From: Halorientalis salina
Lineage (GTDB): Archaea; Halobacteriota; Halobacteria; Halobacteriales; Haloarculaceae
DNA length: 64,000 nucleotides
Reading direction: 5' to 3'
Assembly (NCBI RefSeq): GCF_005049285.1
Contig: NZ_SOSC01000001.1
Span: forward strand, 186,001 to 250,000
Position 1 is the stretch's first letter. Every line of letters starts with the position of its first letter. The notes under the pieces were generated by a model. The model did not search any database. It saw only the letters and a list, made by a program, of their open reading frames with translations, and was not told where the DNA came from. The position numbers and the translations under genes are program-made. Of this stretch, positions 41,157 through 49,980 are shown one piece after another.

Positions 41157-43268
41157 ATGGGAGACGACCAGCAGACGATCACGGTCGCGGAGTTGAGTGA
41201 CGGCCCGCCGCTGGGCGAGCAACCGGACCAGTCCATCGATCTCCCCGTCGTCGAGATACTGACCGGGCGCGGCTTCGTCACCGGCAAGAGCGGCTCGGGG
41301 AAATCGAACTCGGCCAGCGTCGTCGCCGAGAAACTGCTCGACAGCGGCTTCGGCATCCTCATCGTCGACATCGACGGCGAGTACTACGGGCTCAAAGAGG
41401 AGTACGAGATCCTCCACGTCGGCGGCGACGACGAGTGTGACATCCAGGTCACCGTCGAGCACGCCGGCAAGATCGCCTCGCTCGCGCTCGAACAGAACGT
41501 CCCCATCATCCTCGACGTCTCGTCGTTCTTAGACGAGGACGAGGCCGAAGAGTTGCTGACCGAAGTGTCGAAACAGCTGTTCGCCAAGGAGAAAAAGCTC
41601 AAACAACCGTTCCTGATGCTCGTTGAGGAGTGCCACGAGTGGATCCCCGAAAAGGGGTCCGTCGGCGAGGTCGGGAAGATGCTCATCAAGATCGGCAAGC
41701 GGGGCCGGAAACACGGCCTCGGCATCGTCGGCATCAGCCAGCGGCCGGCCGACGTCAAGAAGGACTTCATCACCCAGTGTGACTGGCTTGTCTGGCATCG
41801 GCTGACCTGGAACAACGACACGAAGGTCGTCAGTCGCATCCTCGATTCGGCGTACTCCGACGCCGTCGAGGACCTGAACGACGGGGAGGCGTTCATGATG
41901 ACCGACTGGTCCGAGTCGGTCCGCCGGGTCCAGTTCCACCGCAAGAAGACCTTCGACGCCGGCGCGACGCCCGGCCTCGAAGACGTGGACCGCCCGGACC
42001 TGAAGTCAGTCAACTCCGATCTCGTCTCGGAACTCCAGGAGATCAGCGAGGAGAAACAGCAGACCGAGGACCGCATCGCCGAACTCCGGGAGGAACTGGA
42101 CAAGAAAAACTCACGGATCGCCGAACTGGAGACGGAACTCCAGGACGCCCGGGACATGAGCCGGATGGCGGACCAGTTCGTCGACGCCCTCGTCGACACC
42201 GTTCAGGGCCCCAATCCGGGGCGGACCGAACGCGAGCGAATGCGCCAGGAACGGCAGTTCCAGAGCGGCCCCGCAGCCAAAACCGATCCGCAACCACACC
42301 AGCAAGCCGAACTCCCTGACCAGTCGACGACTGACCCGTCTGACGCGGCCGATGCGAGTTCCGATGACGGAACGGCGGATCCGGGAGAGGCAGTCGCTGA
42401 TGGTGACGCGGCGGACTCGGTAACGAAGACCGAAACGGCGGAGAAGACTGAGGACGAAACGGAAGCGACACCGACCGAATCCGACGATGCAGACGCGGAC
42501 GACTCGGAGCCAAATGACGCGGAAGCCGACGAATCGGCAACCGACGACACCAGCGCGAGCGATACCGAGACTGATGAATCGGTAGCCGACGAAACCGAGG
42601 CTGACGACCCGGCGACCGACGACACCACATCAGAAACGGGAGACTCGGCGGCCGACCAAACAGACGACGAGTCCGCGGGAGAGATCATCGAGACTGACGA
42701 ACCGGCCCAATCCGCCGAGTCCGACGAGGGATCAGCCACGCCCGACATCGACGGGGCGATCGTCAACGGGACGCTGACCTCGGCCGCGGACGACGCCACG
42801 GTGACGACGAACGGGGACGCACCCGAGGGATCGACCGATACGGACGTGGCGGCTTCGATGGCGCAACTCGGCGAGGACGACGGCCAGATTCTCGAGGACG
42901 ACTCGGAGGCGACGACCGTCGTCACGAATTCGACGACGGTTCCGGAGGCCGCGAGTGACCTCGTCGACCATCTGCGATCGACCATCGAGTCGATGCCACA
43001 GAAGACCCGGCGGATGCTCCGATATTACCGGAAGGAAGGGCCAGCCAAACCGCTGGACGCGCACTTCGCCGGCGGCGGCGACGGTGACCGGACGAACGCC
43101 TACGCACACAATCGAACGCTTCGGACGCACGGCTTCATCGAACACGTCGGTCGCGGCCACTACGACTACTGCCTTCGGGACCTGATCGATGAGGAGTACC
43201 CCGGCCGGGCCGACGAGGACGACCTCGACGCGCTCGTCGAGGCCACCGAGGAACCACTGCGGGAGTGA
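41157..43268 (+). CDS. HerA/DUF87-type ATPase with acidic linker and C-terminal winged helix
   Basis: A 703-residue protein in three parts. Residues 30-290 form a HerA/FtsK-like P-loop ATPase: Walker A TGKSGSGKSNS (42-52), Walker B LMLVEECHEW near 155-164 and arginine region GKRGRKHGLGI. Residues 295-350 are a coiled coil (EEKQQTEDRIAELREELD). Residues about 380-595 form a very acidic, Asp/Glu/Thr/Ser-rich low-complexity linker, and residues 600-700 look like a winged-helix DNA-binding end (TRRMLRYYRKEGPAKPLDAH). HerA ATPases usually partner NurA nuclease, which is not beside it. A nucleic-acid motor or targeting function is inferred. Confidence 0.85.
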   Translation: MGDDQQTITVAELSDGPPLGEQPDQSIDLPVVEILTGRGFVTGKSGSGKSNSASVVAEKLLDSGFGILIVDIDGEYYGLKEEYEILHVGGDDECDIQVTVEHAGKIASLALEQNVPIILDVSSFLDEDEAEELLTEVSKQLFAKEKKLKQPFLMLVEECHEWIPEKGSVGEVGKMLIKIGKRGRKHGLGIVGISQRPADVKKDFITQCDWLVWHRLTWNNDTKVVSRILDSAYSDAVEDLNDGEAFMMTDWSESVRRVQFHRKKTFDAGATPGLEDVDRPDLKSVNSDLVSELQEISEEKQQTEDRIAELREELDKKNSRIAELETELQDARDMSRMADQFVDALVDTVQGPNPGRTERERMRQERQFQSGPAAKTDPQPHQQAELPDQSTTDPSDAADASSDDGTADPGEAVADGDAADSVTKTETAEKTEDETEATPTESDDADADDSEPNDAEADESATDDTSASDTETDESVADETEADDPATDDTTSETGDSAADQTDDESAGEIIETDEPAQSAESDEGSATPDIDGAIVNGTLTSAADDATVTTNGDAPEGSTDTDVAASMAQLGEDDGQILEDDSEATTVVTNSTTVPEAASDLVDHLRSTIESMPQKTRRMLRYYRKEGPAKPLDAHFAGGGDGDRTNAYAHNRTLRTHGFIEHVGRGHYDYCLRDLIDEEYPGRADEDDLDALVEATEEPLRE

Positions 43269-43277
43269 CAGCGAACC

Positions 43278-43562
43278 ATGACCGAACACAAAAGACCGGA
43301 CGACCAATCGGATCGTTCCTACGAGGACGAACTCGACGACGTGACTGAAACAGTCGGTGAACCGACCCCATCGGTGGCCGAGGGTGCCAGCGGAAACGAT
43401 CGGCGGGAAATACGTTACGTGAACGACGTCGTCGGCGTCAAAGGAACGTCCGACGAGCCGGTTCTGGACCGCATCGAGTACGTGCAGTACGTCACGAGCG
43501 ACCAGCGTCGCCGTCGCAAAGCGGCGACGAACGTCCGGTATCGGGCCGCGCTGTCCCGGTGA
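43278..43562 (+). CDS. Small haloarchaeal hypothetical protein downstream of the HerA-like gene
   Basis: A 94-residue protein starting nine bases after the ATPase gene, likely in the same transcript. The first 45 residues are acidic and disordered in look; the rest reads REIRYVNDVVGVKGTSDEPV then RIEYVQYVTSDQRRRRKAATN, an Arg-rich patch that contrasts with the acidic average and could contact nucleic acid or the ATPase linker. No known family is recognised. Confidence 0.65.
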   Translation: MTEHKRPDDQSDRSYEDELDDVTETVGEPTPSVAEGASGNDRREIRYVNDVVGVKGTSDEPVLDRIEYVQYVTSDQRRRRKAATNVRYRAALSR

Positions 43563-43580
43563 CGGGACGAGTCTCCCTTC

Positions 43581-44228
43581 TCAGGCGATCGGTTCCACGA
43601 GGTCTTCGAGCGCCGCCCGAGGGTCGTCTGCCTTCGCGACGCCGCTCGCCAGGAGGACGCCCTCCGCTCCGAGGTCGCGAGCCGAGTCGAGGTCCTCACC
43701 CGTCGAGATACCCGCGCCACAGAGAACGTCGACGGACTCGTCGACGGCGTCGGCGGCTTCGACTGCGTCCCGGACGATGTCGGGGTCGGCCTTGCTGACC
43801 GGTGTGCCGGTGCCGATGAGTTCCGGGGGTTCGACGGCGACGGCGTCGGGACCCAGCGCCGCAGCGGCGCCGATCTGAGCGGGGTTGTTCGCACAGACGA
43901 TGGTCTCCAGCTCGACGCGGTCGGCCGCGTCGAGGGCGGCGTCGATGTCCGCGAGTTTCAGCCGGTTCTCGGAGTGGTTGAGCATGGTGCCGACGGCACC
44001 GGCCTCGGCGGCCGCTTCGGCCAGCGTCGACCCGGTGTGGCTGCCGTGTTCGACGGGACTGACGTGTTGGGCCCAGGTCTCGACGCCGGTGTCGGCGACG
44101 GCCGAGAGCTGGGCGGCCTGTGGCGCGATCGCGACGCGAACGCCGGTCGCTTCACTCACGTCGTGGGCGGCTTCTGCGACTGCGACTGGATCACAGGGGT
44201 ACGCTTTGAGGTTGACGAGAACGAACAT
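43581..44228 (-). CDS. tpiA: Triosephosphate isomerase (short archaeal type)
   Basis: A 215-residue TIM barrel that interconverts DHAP and glyceraldehyde-3-phosphate. Catalytic residues can be read: Asn6-Lys8 in VNLKAY, His in [15 protein letters not shown] and the general base Glu in [10 protein letters not shown]; the phosphate loop is CGAGIS. Archaeal enzymes are about 30 residues shorter than bacterial ones, as here, and usually tetramerise. It reads convergent with the small gene ending at 43562. Confidence 0.95.
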   Translation of the reverse strand: MFVLVNLKAYPCDPVAVAEAAHDVSEATGVRVAIAPQAAQLSAVADTGVETWAQHVSPVEHGSHTGSTLAEAAAEAGAVGTMLNHSENRLKLADIDAALDAADRVELETIVCANNPAQIGAAAALGPDAVAVEPPELIGTGTPVSKADPDIVRDAVEAADAVDESVDVLCGAGISTGEDLDSARDLGAEGVLLASGVAKADDPRAALEDLVEPIA

Positions 44229-44334
44229 ACGAAAAAGGCGACGGGCATCCCAATATAGGTTGCGAGACCGCTTCCTGTGGTCGACTCGGCCGTCCCATTT
44301 ATTACCGGTCGTGTGAAACTATACGACGATTGGC

Positions 44335-44904
44335 GTGTCTCAGAGGTCCCCTGCACGACCGACCGTACTCATAGCGGATGACGAGCGTCCCCTCGCAGAC
44401 CTCTATACGGATTATCTGGCCGAGGACTACGAGGTGTTGACGGCCTACGGTGGCGAGGAGGCGCTCGAATATCTCGACGAAGCCGCGGCGCGAATCGACG
44501 TGGCACTGCTGGACAGACGGATGCCGGACGTGTCCGGCGACAAAGTGCTGGCACGGATCAACGACAGCGACGAGGACTGCCGGGTCGCGATGGTCACTGC
44601 GGTCAATCCGGGCTTCGACCTCATCGACATGGGGTGTGACGAGTACCTCATCAAACCGGTTTCCCGCGACGACCTGCTCGACGTCGTCGAGCGACTGCTC
44701 AAACTCTCCGAATACAGCGACAAACACCAGCAGCTCACGTCGAAGCGGCTCACGCGGAACGTTCTCGAGGTCGAAAAGAGCGGCGCGGAACTGGCCGAAA
44801 GCGAGCGCTTCGCGCGGCTCGAATCCGAAATCGAACAACTCGAAACGCGACTCGACGACATTACCGAGGACCTCGAATTCGAGGACCTGCAGCGTCACAT
44901 CTGA
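44335..44904 (+). CDS. HalX-domain response regulator
   Basis: A 189-residue regulator with a receiver domain (acidic pocket Asp15-Asp16 in VLIADDE, phospho-acceptor Asp60 in ALLDRRMPD, conserved Lys107 in LIKPVS) and a C-terminal HalX domain of about 70 residues with heptad-like ARLESEIEQLETRLDDI. HalX is halobacterial and has no known DNA-binding motif; it may transmit signals by protein contact. Translation starts at GTG 44335, as no ATG gives a full receiver. No histidine kinase gene is adjacent, so this is an orphan regulator. Confidence 0.9.
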   Translation: MSQRSPARPTVLIADDERPLADLYTDYLAEDYEVLTAYGGEEALEYLDEAAARIDVALLDRRMPDVSGDKVLARINDSDEDCRVAMVTAVNPGFDLIDMGCDEYLIKPVSRDDLLDVVERLLKLSEYSDKHQQLTSKRLTRNVLEVEKSGAELAESERFARLESEIEQLETRLDDITEDLEFEDLQRHI

Positions 44905-44933
44905 GCCGTCCCCGCGGAACGGACCCGACGTTT

Positions 44934-45497
44934 TCAGGAGTCCTTTCGCTGAACCTTGTCGCCGAGCGTCATCGTACCGTCGGCGGTGTCACTGCTCCAG
45001 TCCGTCTCCTCGCCGCTACCGCCGCCTTCCGTGAGGTCGATGTCGAGTTCGCGCTCGATCTTCGTCTGGACCGAGTCGGTCGGGAGGGTGTCGCCCTGTT
45101 CGAGTTTCTGGATGAGGCTGGCCTTCTCGTTGAGTTGGCTGGCCAGTTCCGACTGGCTGAGGCCGGCCGCCTCGCGGGCCGTCCGGATGCGCTCGTCGAA
45201 GTCCTGGGCGACTTCGTCGAGTTCGTCGAACATGTCGCGGCCACCACCACCCGAACTCCCGGCGGACCCGCTGGACCGAGAACTCGTTCCCGAACTAGAC
45301 GACGCGCCACTCGACGACGACCCGCCCGAACTGGAGGAACTGCCCGTCGAGTACTTCGTGGACGTACTCGACGTCTCCTGGGTCCGGACCTCGGTGCCGA
45401 AATCGGCACAGTCGTCACACACGTCGAGTTCTGCGCCTTCGACCTTCACCGTGTTCGGCGAGGACGTCTCGGCCCCGCACATCTCACACTGGACCAT
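44934..45497 (-). CDS. Multiprotein bridging factor 1 homologue (MBF1)
   Basis: A 187-residue transcription-factor-like protein. The N-terminal zinc ribbon has Cys4, Cys7, Cys27 and Cys30; residues 42-85 form a Ser/Gly-rich low-complexity linker; residues 95-150 form a Cro/C1-type HTH (GLSQSELASQLNEKASLIQKLEQG, cited by its start GLSQSELA and end KLEQG). The tail contains WSSDTADGTMTLGDKVQR. Archaeal MBF1 proteins bind ribosomal subunits or TBP. The ATG at 45497 was chosen because the longer open frame is Arg-rich and non-coding. Confidence 0.9.
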   Translation of the reverse strand: MVQCEMCGAETSSPNTVKVEGAELDVCDDCADFGTEVRTQETSSTSTKYSTGSSSSSGGSSSSGASSSSGTSSRSSGSAGSSGGGGRDMFDELDEVAQDFDERIRTAREAAGLSQSELASQLNEKASLIQKLEQGDTLPTDSVQTKIERELDIDLTEGGGSGEETDWSSDTADGTMTLGDKVQRKDS

Positions 45498-45565
45498 GTC
45501 AAGACCTTCACCACGCCCGCGTATAAATCGTACGCCAACAAACACACCGACCGTCCCGTTCCCTG

Positions 45566-46174
45566 TCAGGAAAGCGCGCGAAACGCGCCGACGAACCGCT
45601 GCAGCGCAGTGAAGTGACCCACCACCGCGAAGAGGACGAGCAGCCACCCGACGAGCGTCAATCCGGAGAGCGACGCCGGGTACACGGCCGCCGCGAGACC
45701 GACGAATCCCATGAGCGCCAGGCGGTCGGCACGCCCCAGGAGTCCGCCGTACACCCGGTCCAGCCCGACGGCCTGGGACTGGGTCCCGAGATAGGAGGTC
45801 ATCAGGACGCCAGTCACCGCCGCCAGCCCGAGCGGGTAGCGGCCGAGACCGGCGGCCATGCCGACGAGCATCACGATGTCGGCGTACCGATCGAGCACGT
45901 GGTCGAGCAGGTCGCCGGCCTTCGAGTCGGTGCCGAGGCGGCGCGCCAGCGCCCCGTCGAGCAGGTCGAGCCAGCCGTTGAGAAAGACCAGCAGTGCGGC
46001 CGCGAGATACCACATCCGGTCCGTCGGCCCGAGGTAGAACGCACCGCCGGCCCCGGCGGCCAATCCGAACGCCAGCACGCTCACGGCGTCGGGCGTCAGT
46101 CCGAGTCGGGCCGAGGCGTTCACGAACGGGTTCAACAACCGATCGGCCAGCGGTCTGAATCTATCGAGCGTCAT
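45566..46174 (-). CDS. CDP-alcohol phosphatidyltransferase family protein
   Basis: A 202-residue integral-membrane enzyme with about six helices. The signature D-x2-DG-x2-AR-x8-G-x3-D-x3-D is present as DLLDGALARRLGTDSKAGDLLDHVLD, spanning about residues 69-94. In archaea such enzymes attach serine, inositol phosphate or glycerol phosphate to CDP-archaeol. The polar acceptor is not predictable by eye; the nearby order with an AK6-type kinase and hisC gives no clue. The start overlaps the AK6 gene end by four bases. Confidence 0.9.
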   Translation of the reverse strand: MTLDRFRPLADRLLNPFVNASARLGLTPDAVSVLAFGLAAGAGGAFYLGPTDRMWYLAAALLVFLNGWLDLLDGALARRLGTDSKAGDLLDHVLDRYADIVMLVGMAAGLGRYPLGLAAVTGVLMTSYLGTQSQAVGLDRVYGGLLGRADRLALMGFVGLAAAVYPASLSGLTLVGWLLVLFAVVGHFTALQRFVGAFRALS

Positions 46175-46683
46175 AGGTAATCGATGAAACTCACCTCGCC
46201 CGCACTCGGCTCTCGCTCCCCCGCGAGGACGCCCTCGATCTCACCGGCGACGTCCTCGGGCGAGCGCTCTGTCGCGTCGATCTCGTACACCGAATCGAGC
46301 CCGTGTTCCTCGACGGCCTCCGAGAGGACCACGTCGAGCGCCTCGCTTTCGGCGTTCTCCTGGGCTTTCGACTCGGGTTCGCCCCGCTCGGTGAGTCGTC
46401 GTTCGAGTTCCTCGGGGCGACACCGGAGGACGACGACCTTGTCGACGGGGAGGTTGTGGGCCAGGTGGGAGTCGACGAGCACGTCGTCCCGGTCGTCGAG
46501 CCACGACTCGACGGCGTCCATGTCGGCGATGAGCGTGTCTCGTTCGGCGTCCTCGCCCAGGCTGAACTCCTCGGACTCGGACTTGATGACCTCGTTCAAG
46601 TGGATTACGTCCAGGTCGGTCTCGACGAGGTCCGTCGCTGTCGTCTTGCCCGTCCCCGGCGTGCCCGTGACCGCGACTCTCAC
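46171..46683 (-). CDS. AK6/Fap7-type adenylate kinase
   Basis: A 170-residue P-loop kinase of the AK6 (Fap7, hCINAP) family with GTPGTGKTT at 7-15, the short LID segment LRCRPEELERRL near 90 and DVLVDSHLAHNLP near 67. Relatives phosphorylate AMP and act in small-subunit ribosome maturation, in a complex with uS11. Translation begins at a GTG (46683) that overlaps the hisC stop (GTGA); no ATG in frame gives the P-loop. Its end overlaps the phosphatidyltransferase gene, so the three genes are coupled. Confidence 0.92.
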   Translation of the reverse strand: MRVAVTGTPGTGKTTATDLVETDLDVIHLNEVIKSESEEFSLGEDAERDTLIADMDAVESWLDDRDDVLVDSHLAHNLPVDKVVVLRCRPEELERRLTERGEPESKAQENAESEALDVVLSEAVEEHGLDSVYEIDATERSPEDVAGEIEGVLAGEREPSAGEVSFIDYL

Positions 46684-47753
46684 GCCTCGATCACCTCGTT
46701 GAGGACGCTGACCGCTCGCTCCATCTGGCTCTGCGTCCCGCAGGTGATGCGGATGCACTCCGGGAGGCCGAAACTCGAACAGTCCCGGACGATGACGCCC
46801 TCGCGCTGTGCGGCGTCGGTGACCGCGGCCCCGTCGCCAACGTCGGCGAGGACGAAGTTGCCGGCGCTCTCCCAGGTTGGCGCGTCGAGGTTCTCGTAGA
46901 GGTACTCGCGGGCATCCCGGACCATCGCGCGCGTCTGTTCGAGGTGGTCCTCGTCGTCCAGCGCGGCGAGGCCGGCCCGACACGTGAGTTCGCCGGTGTC
47001 GAAGGGCGTGTGGACCCGGGAGTAGGCGTCGGCCCAGTCCTCGGGCACGAGTCCATACCCCAGTCGCATCCCGGCCAATCCGTACGCCTTCGAGAAGGTC
47101 CGCAGGACCGCCACGTCGTCGCGCTCGCGGACGAGTGAGACAGCGCTCGCCCGGTCGGAGAACTCGCCGTAGGCCTCGTCGACGAGCACGAGCGTCTCCT
47201 CGTCGGTCTCCTCGGCGAGCGTTTCGACCTCGCCGATGGGGATCTCCGAGCCAGTCGGGTTGTGTGGACTGGTGACAACGACGATGCGCTCGCCGTCGTA
47301 GGCGTCGAGGACGTTCTGAGCGGTCTGACGGAAATCGTCGTCCTCGTCGAGGTAGTACTCGGAGACGCCGCCGTGGTGGTAGCGGGCGCTCATCGAGTAG
47401 TAGGCGAAGCCGGGTCGCGGGACGAGGATGCGCTCGTCGGGCCGGAGGACGGCGCGACAGAGGCAGTCGAGGACGCCGTCGCCGCCGTTGGCCAGCCAGA
47501 CCTGCTCGGGGGCGAGGTCCCAGTCGTCCGCGAGTCGCTCGATGAGATCGGTGTGTGAGCTCTTCGGGTAGATGTGGACTTTGTCGGCGTACTCGCGGAT
47601 GACGGCGGTCGCCGCGGGACTCGGTCCGAGGACGTTCTCGTTCGAGGAGAGTTTCACGAGATCGTCGGGATCGAGTCCGAGTTCGCGGGCGACCTCTTCG
47701 ATGCCCCGACCGGCCCGATAGACGCTGTGGGCGGAGAGGTCCCGTGGTTCCAT
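46680..47753 (-). CDS. hisC: Histidinol-phosphate aminotransferase
   Basis: A 357-residue PLP enzyme of aminotransferase class I/II acting in histidine synthesis. Landmarks are KLSSNENVLGPSP near residue 34, LANGGDGVLD, TSPHNPTGSEI, VDEAYGEFSD and the PLP lysine in RTFSKAYGLAGMRLGY near 220. The ATG at 47753 restores the usual N-terminus MEPRDLSAHSVYR; a 32-residue upstream extension is not conserved in look. No other his gene is present, matching the scattered his genes of haloarchaea. Confidence 0.94.
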   Translation of the reverse strand: MEPRDLSAHSVYRAGRGIEEVARELGLDPDDLVKLSSNENVLGPSPAATAVIREYADKVHIYPKSSHTDLIERLADDWDLAPEQVWLANGGDGVLDCLCRAVLRPDERILVPRPGFAYYSMSARYHHGGVSEYYLDEDDDFRQTAQNVLDAYDGERIVVVTSPHNPTGSEIPIGEVETLAEETDEETLVLVDEAYGEFSDRASAVSLVRERDDVAVLRTFSKAYGLAGMRLGYGLVPEDWADAYSRVHTPFDTGELTCRAGLAALDDEDHLEQTRAMVRDAREYLYENLDAPTWESAGNFVLADVGDGAAVTDAAQREGVIVRDCSSFGLPECIRITCGTQSQMERAVSVLNEVIEA

Positions 47754-47851
47754 AGATGGGCAAAGCGGACCGCGGTTCTTAAGCGTGCTTATGCTGACGG
47801 TTCCCCGTCGTAACTCACCAGATTCAAGGTCCGGAGAGACAAGCGTCATCT

Positions 47852-48310
47852 ATGGCAATCGACGTGACAATCGGGTTTGTGATCCACATGTTGTTCGCCG
47901 CCATCTGGACCGGGGCGATCATCTTCATGACCTACGGGGTCATTCCGGTCGCGCGAGCGGGCAACATCGACATCGACCCGTTCGCCGACATCACGAGTCG
48001 TCTGCTGACTCTCTCGCGGCTCTCCGCGCTGGTACTGTTCCTCACGGGTGGCCACATCGCCGCGCAACTCTACACCGTCGAGACGCTGACCGGATCGACG
48101 CGGGGTCACCTCGTCCTGGGCATGCTCGCCCTCTGGTTCGTCATGGCCGGACTCGTCGAGGTCGGGACCAAGAAGATCAGCGCCGGTCTGCGCGAACGGA
48201 AGGTCCGAACGCCCGCCGAAAAGGGCCGCCCGTTCTTCCTCGGTGCCTCGGTCGTGGCGCTCGGCCTGCTCCTGATCGCCGGCCTGCTGATCGGTCTCCC
48301 ATACGCCTGA
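47852..48310 (+). CDS. CopD-like four-helix membrane protein
   Basis: A 152-residue membrane protein with four helices. The first contains VIHMLFAAIWTGAIIFM with a His-Trp pair near residues 12 and 19, and the second FLTGGHIAAQL has another His near residue 68, a layout similar to CopD/YtnD-like haem or copper-binding membrane proteins. A basic loop TKKISAGLRERK connects helices 3 and 4. Substrate is unknown. It is divergent from hisC, and 14 bp separate its end from the convergent GMC gene. Confidence 0.75.
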   Translation: MAIDVTIGFVIHMLFAAIWTGAIIFMTYGVIPVARAGNIDIDPFADITSRLLTLSRLSALVLFLTGGHIAAQLYTVETLTGSTRGHLVLGMLALWFVMAGLVEVGTKKISAGLRERKVRTPAEKGRPFFLGASVVALGLLLIAGLLIGLPYA

Positions 48311-48324
48311 TCCCCGGACTCCTT

Positions 48325-49980
48325 TTACAGTCGCTCGTCGACGTGATCAGCACACTTCAGCGCCAGCGCTGCGATGGTCAGCGTCGGGTTCACCGCACCG
48401 CTCGTGACGAACACGCTACTCGATGCAATCGAGAGGTTCCGAACGTCGTGGGTCCGCAGGTTCGGGTTCACGACGCTCTCCGTGGGGTCCGTCCCCATCC
48501 GTGTGGTCCCCATGTGATGATAGGCCGGCCCGGTCCGGTCCGGACCGATGACGCTCACGTCGGTCGCACCGAGTTCTTCCAATACTGACCGCTGGATCTC
48601 GTTGGCTCGCTCGATGGTCCGACGCGTCCGGGCGTCGATCGACCACTGGATGTCCGGGACTGGGTTTCCGTGGTCGTCGGTCCTCGATCGATCGAGCGTG
48701 ATTCGGTTTTCCTTCCTGGGTAACTGCCCGACGAGGCCGCCCATCGCGACGTGGGTCCCGTACGAGTCCCGGAGTTGGGCGAGCAGTTCGTCACCCCAGT
48801 CGTCGCTGTGGAGGGCCATCTCGACGGGTGACGGCCCGGCGTAGTTCAGGAACTCCAGTTTGATCGGTCCGAGGTCGGCGTCGCTGGCGGGTACGCCGCC
48901 GTCGGTTCCGCTCGTCGACTGGCCGGGGTCGTCGTAGAACTGGTGGCTCTCGCTGGTGAGGAAGCCGACGTGGTTCTGGCGCGTCTCCCGGTCGAGCACG
49001 CCGCCGGCACCGGCGAAGAGGTGTTCCATGAAGTACCGACCCACCGCGCCGCTGCTGTTTGCCAGCCCGTCCGGGTGTGCAGATGATTCGGAGAGCAGGA
49101 GGAGCCGCGGTATCTCGACGCCCCCGCAGGCCAGCACGACCTCGCGGGCTTCCTGGCGGTGTTCGACGCCGTCGGGCGTCGCGTAGACCGCGGCCTCGAC
49201 GCGTTCGCCGGACTCGTCGGTCACGAGCCGCTGGACGGGGGCACGATCGATGACGCGCGCGCCTTCGGCTTCGGCCTTCTCGACGTGGACGTCCGCGCTG
49301 TACTTCGCGCCGGAGGGACAGACCGGTTTACAGGTCCCGTAGCCGACGCAGGCCGACCGGTCGTCGTAGCCCTCGGAGTTGCGGGCGTTGGGCACCGTGT
49401 GCATCGTCACGCCCAGGCGTTCGCAGGCCTCGGCGAACAGCGAATCGCTGTAGGAGGGCTCGAAGGCGGGCAGTGGGTACGGCTCCTCGCGCGGCGGGGC
49501 GAAGGGATTGTCCGACGCACCGGCGACCCCCATCTCGGTTTCGGCCGACCCGTAGTACGGACGGAGGTCCTCGTAGTCGATGGGCCAGTCGGCGGCGACG
49601 CCGTCCTGGGTCCGCCGGTCGAAGTCCGACCGGTGGTGGCGCATCACCATCCCCTGCCAGTGGAGCGTCGATCCGCCGACGCCCTTGACGCGAGCGTGAT
49701 TGAGCGGGTAGTACCACTCTCCACTGGACGTGTACCGGTCCCGCTCCCCGCCCATGTCCCAGACCGTCAACTCGTCGTGTGCCGGGCGGATGGCCCGTTC
49801 CATGCGCTCCTCGCGGTTCTCGAACTCGAATCGCGGTCCGGCTTCGAGCACGACCACGTCTCGACCGCGCTCGGCCAGGCGGTGTGCGACGAGTGCGCCC
49901 GCAGGGCCAGCACCGACGACGCAGACGTCCGCCCGGTCGCTCGGGGTTCGGTCGGCGTCAGATGCGTCCTCGGCGGTCAT
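48325..49980 (-). CDS. GMC-family dehydrogenase large subunit (gluconate/sugar dehydrogenase type)
   Basis: A 551-residue flavoprotein. The FAD motif is VVGAGPAGALVAHRLAERG near residues 21-39, the GMC signatures are KGVGGSTLHWQGMVMR near 95-110 and GPAYHHMGTTRMG near 485, and the C-terminal NPTLTIAALALK completes the substrate domain. It overlaps the small subunit gene by four bases, as in bacterial gluconate-2-dehydrogenase and fructose dehydrogenase operons, where electrons pass to a cytochrome or quinone. No cytochrome gene follows. The large subunit lacks its own signal and would be co-exported with its Tat partner. Confidence 0.92.
   Translation of the reverse strand: MTAEDASDADRTPSDRADVCVVGAGPAGALVAHRLAERGRDVVVLEAGPRFEFENREERMERAIRPAHDELTVWDMGGERDRYTSSGEWYYPLNHARVKGVGGSTLHWQGMVMRHHRSDFDRRTQDGVAADWPIDYEDLRPYYGSAETEMGVAGASDNPFAPPREEPYPLPAFEPSYSDSLFAEACERLGVTMHTVPNARNSEGYDDRSACVGYGTCKPVCPSGAKYSADVHVEKAEAEGARVIDRAPVQRLVTDESGERVEAAVYATPDGVEHRQEAREVVLACGGVEIPRLLLLSESSAHPDGLANSSGAVGRYFMEHLFAGAGGVLDRETRQNHVGFLTSESHQFYDDPGQSTSGTDGGVPASDADLGPIKLEFLNYAGPSPVEMALHSDDWGDELLAQLRDSYGTHVAMGGLVGQLPRKENRITLDRSRTDDHGNPVPDIQWSIDARTRRTIERANEIQRSVLEELGATDVSVIGPDRTGPAYHHMGTTRMGTDPTESVVNPNLRTHDVRNLSIASSSVFVTSGAVNPTLTIAALALKCADHVDERL

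Noticed and set aside
42300-42960. Repetitive DNA or CRISPR-like array in the HerA-like gene
   Set aside because: The repeats are imperfect codon repeats of acidic residues within an uninterrupted frame, not direct repeats with spacers. No CRISPR array was seen anywhere in the window.
46171-47763. Minus-strand open frame of 530 codons starting upstream of hisC
   Set aside because: Only its last 170 codons (from GTG 46683) match the AK6 kinase. The rest is Arg/Pro-rich shadow of hisC.
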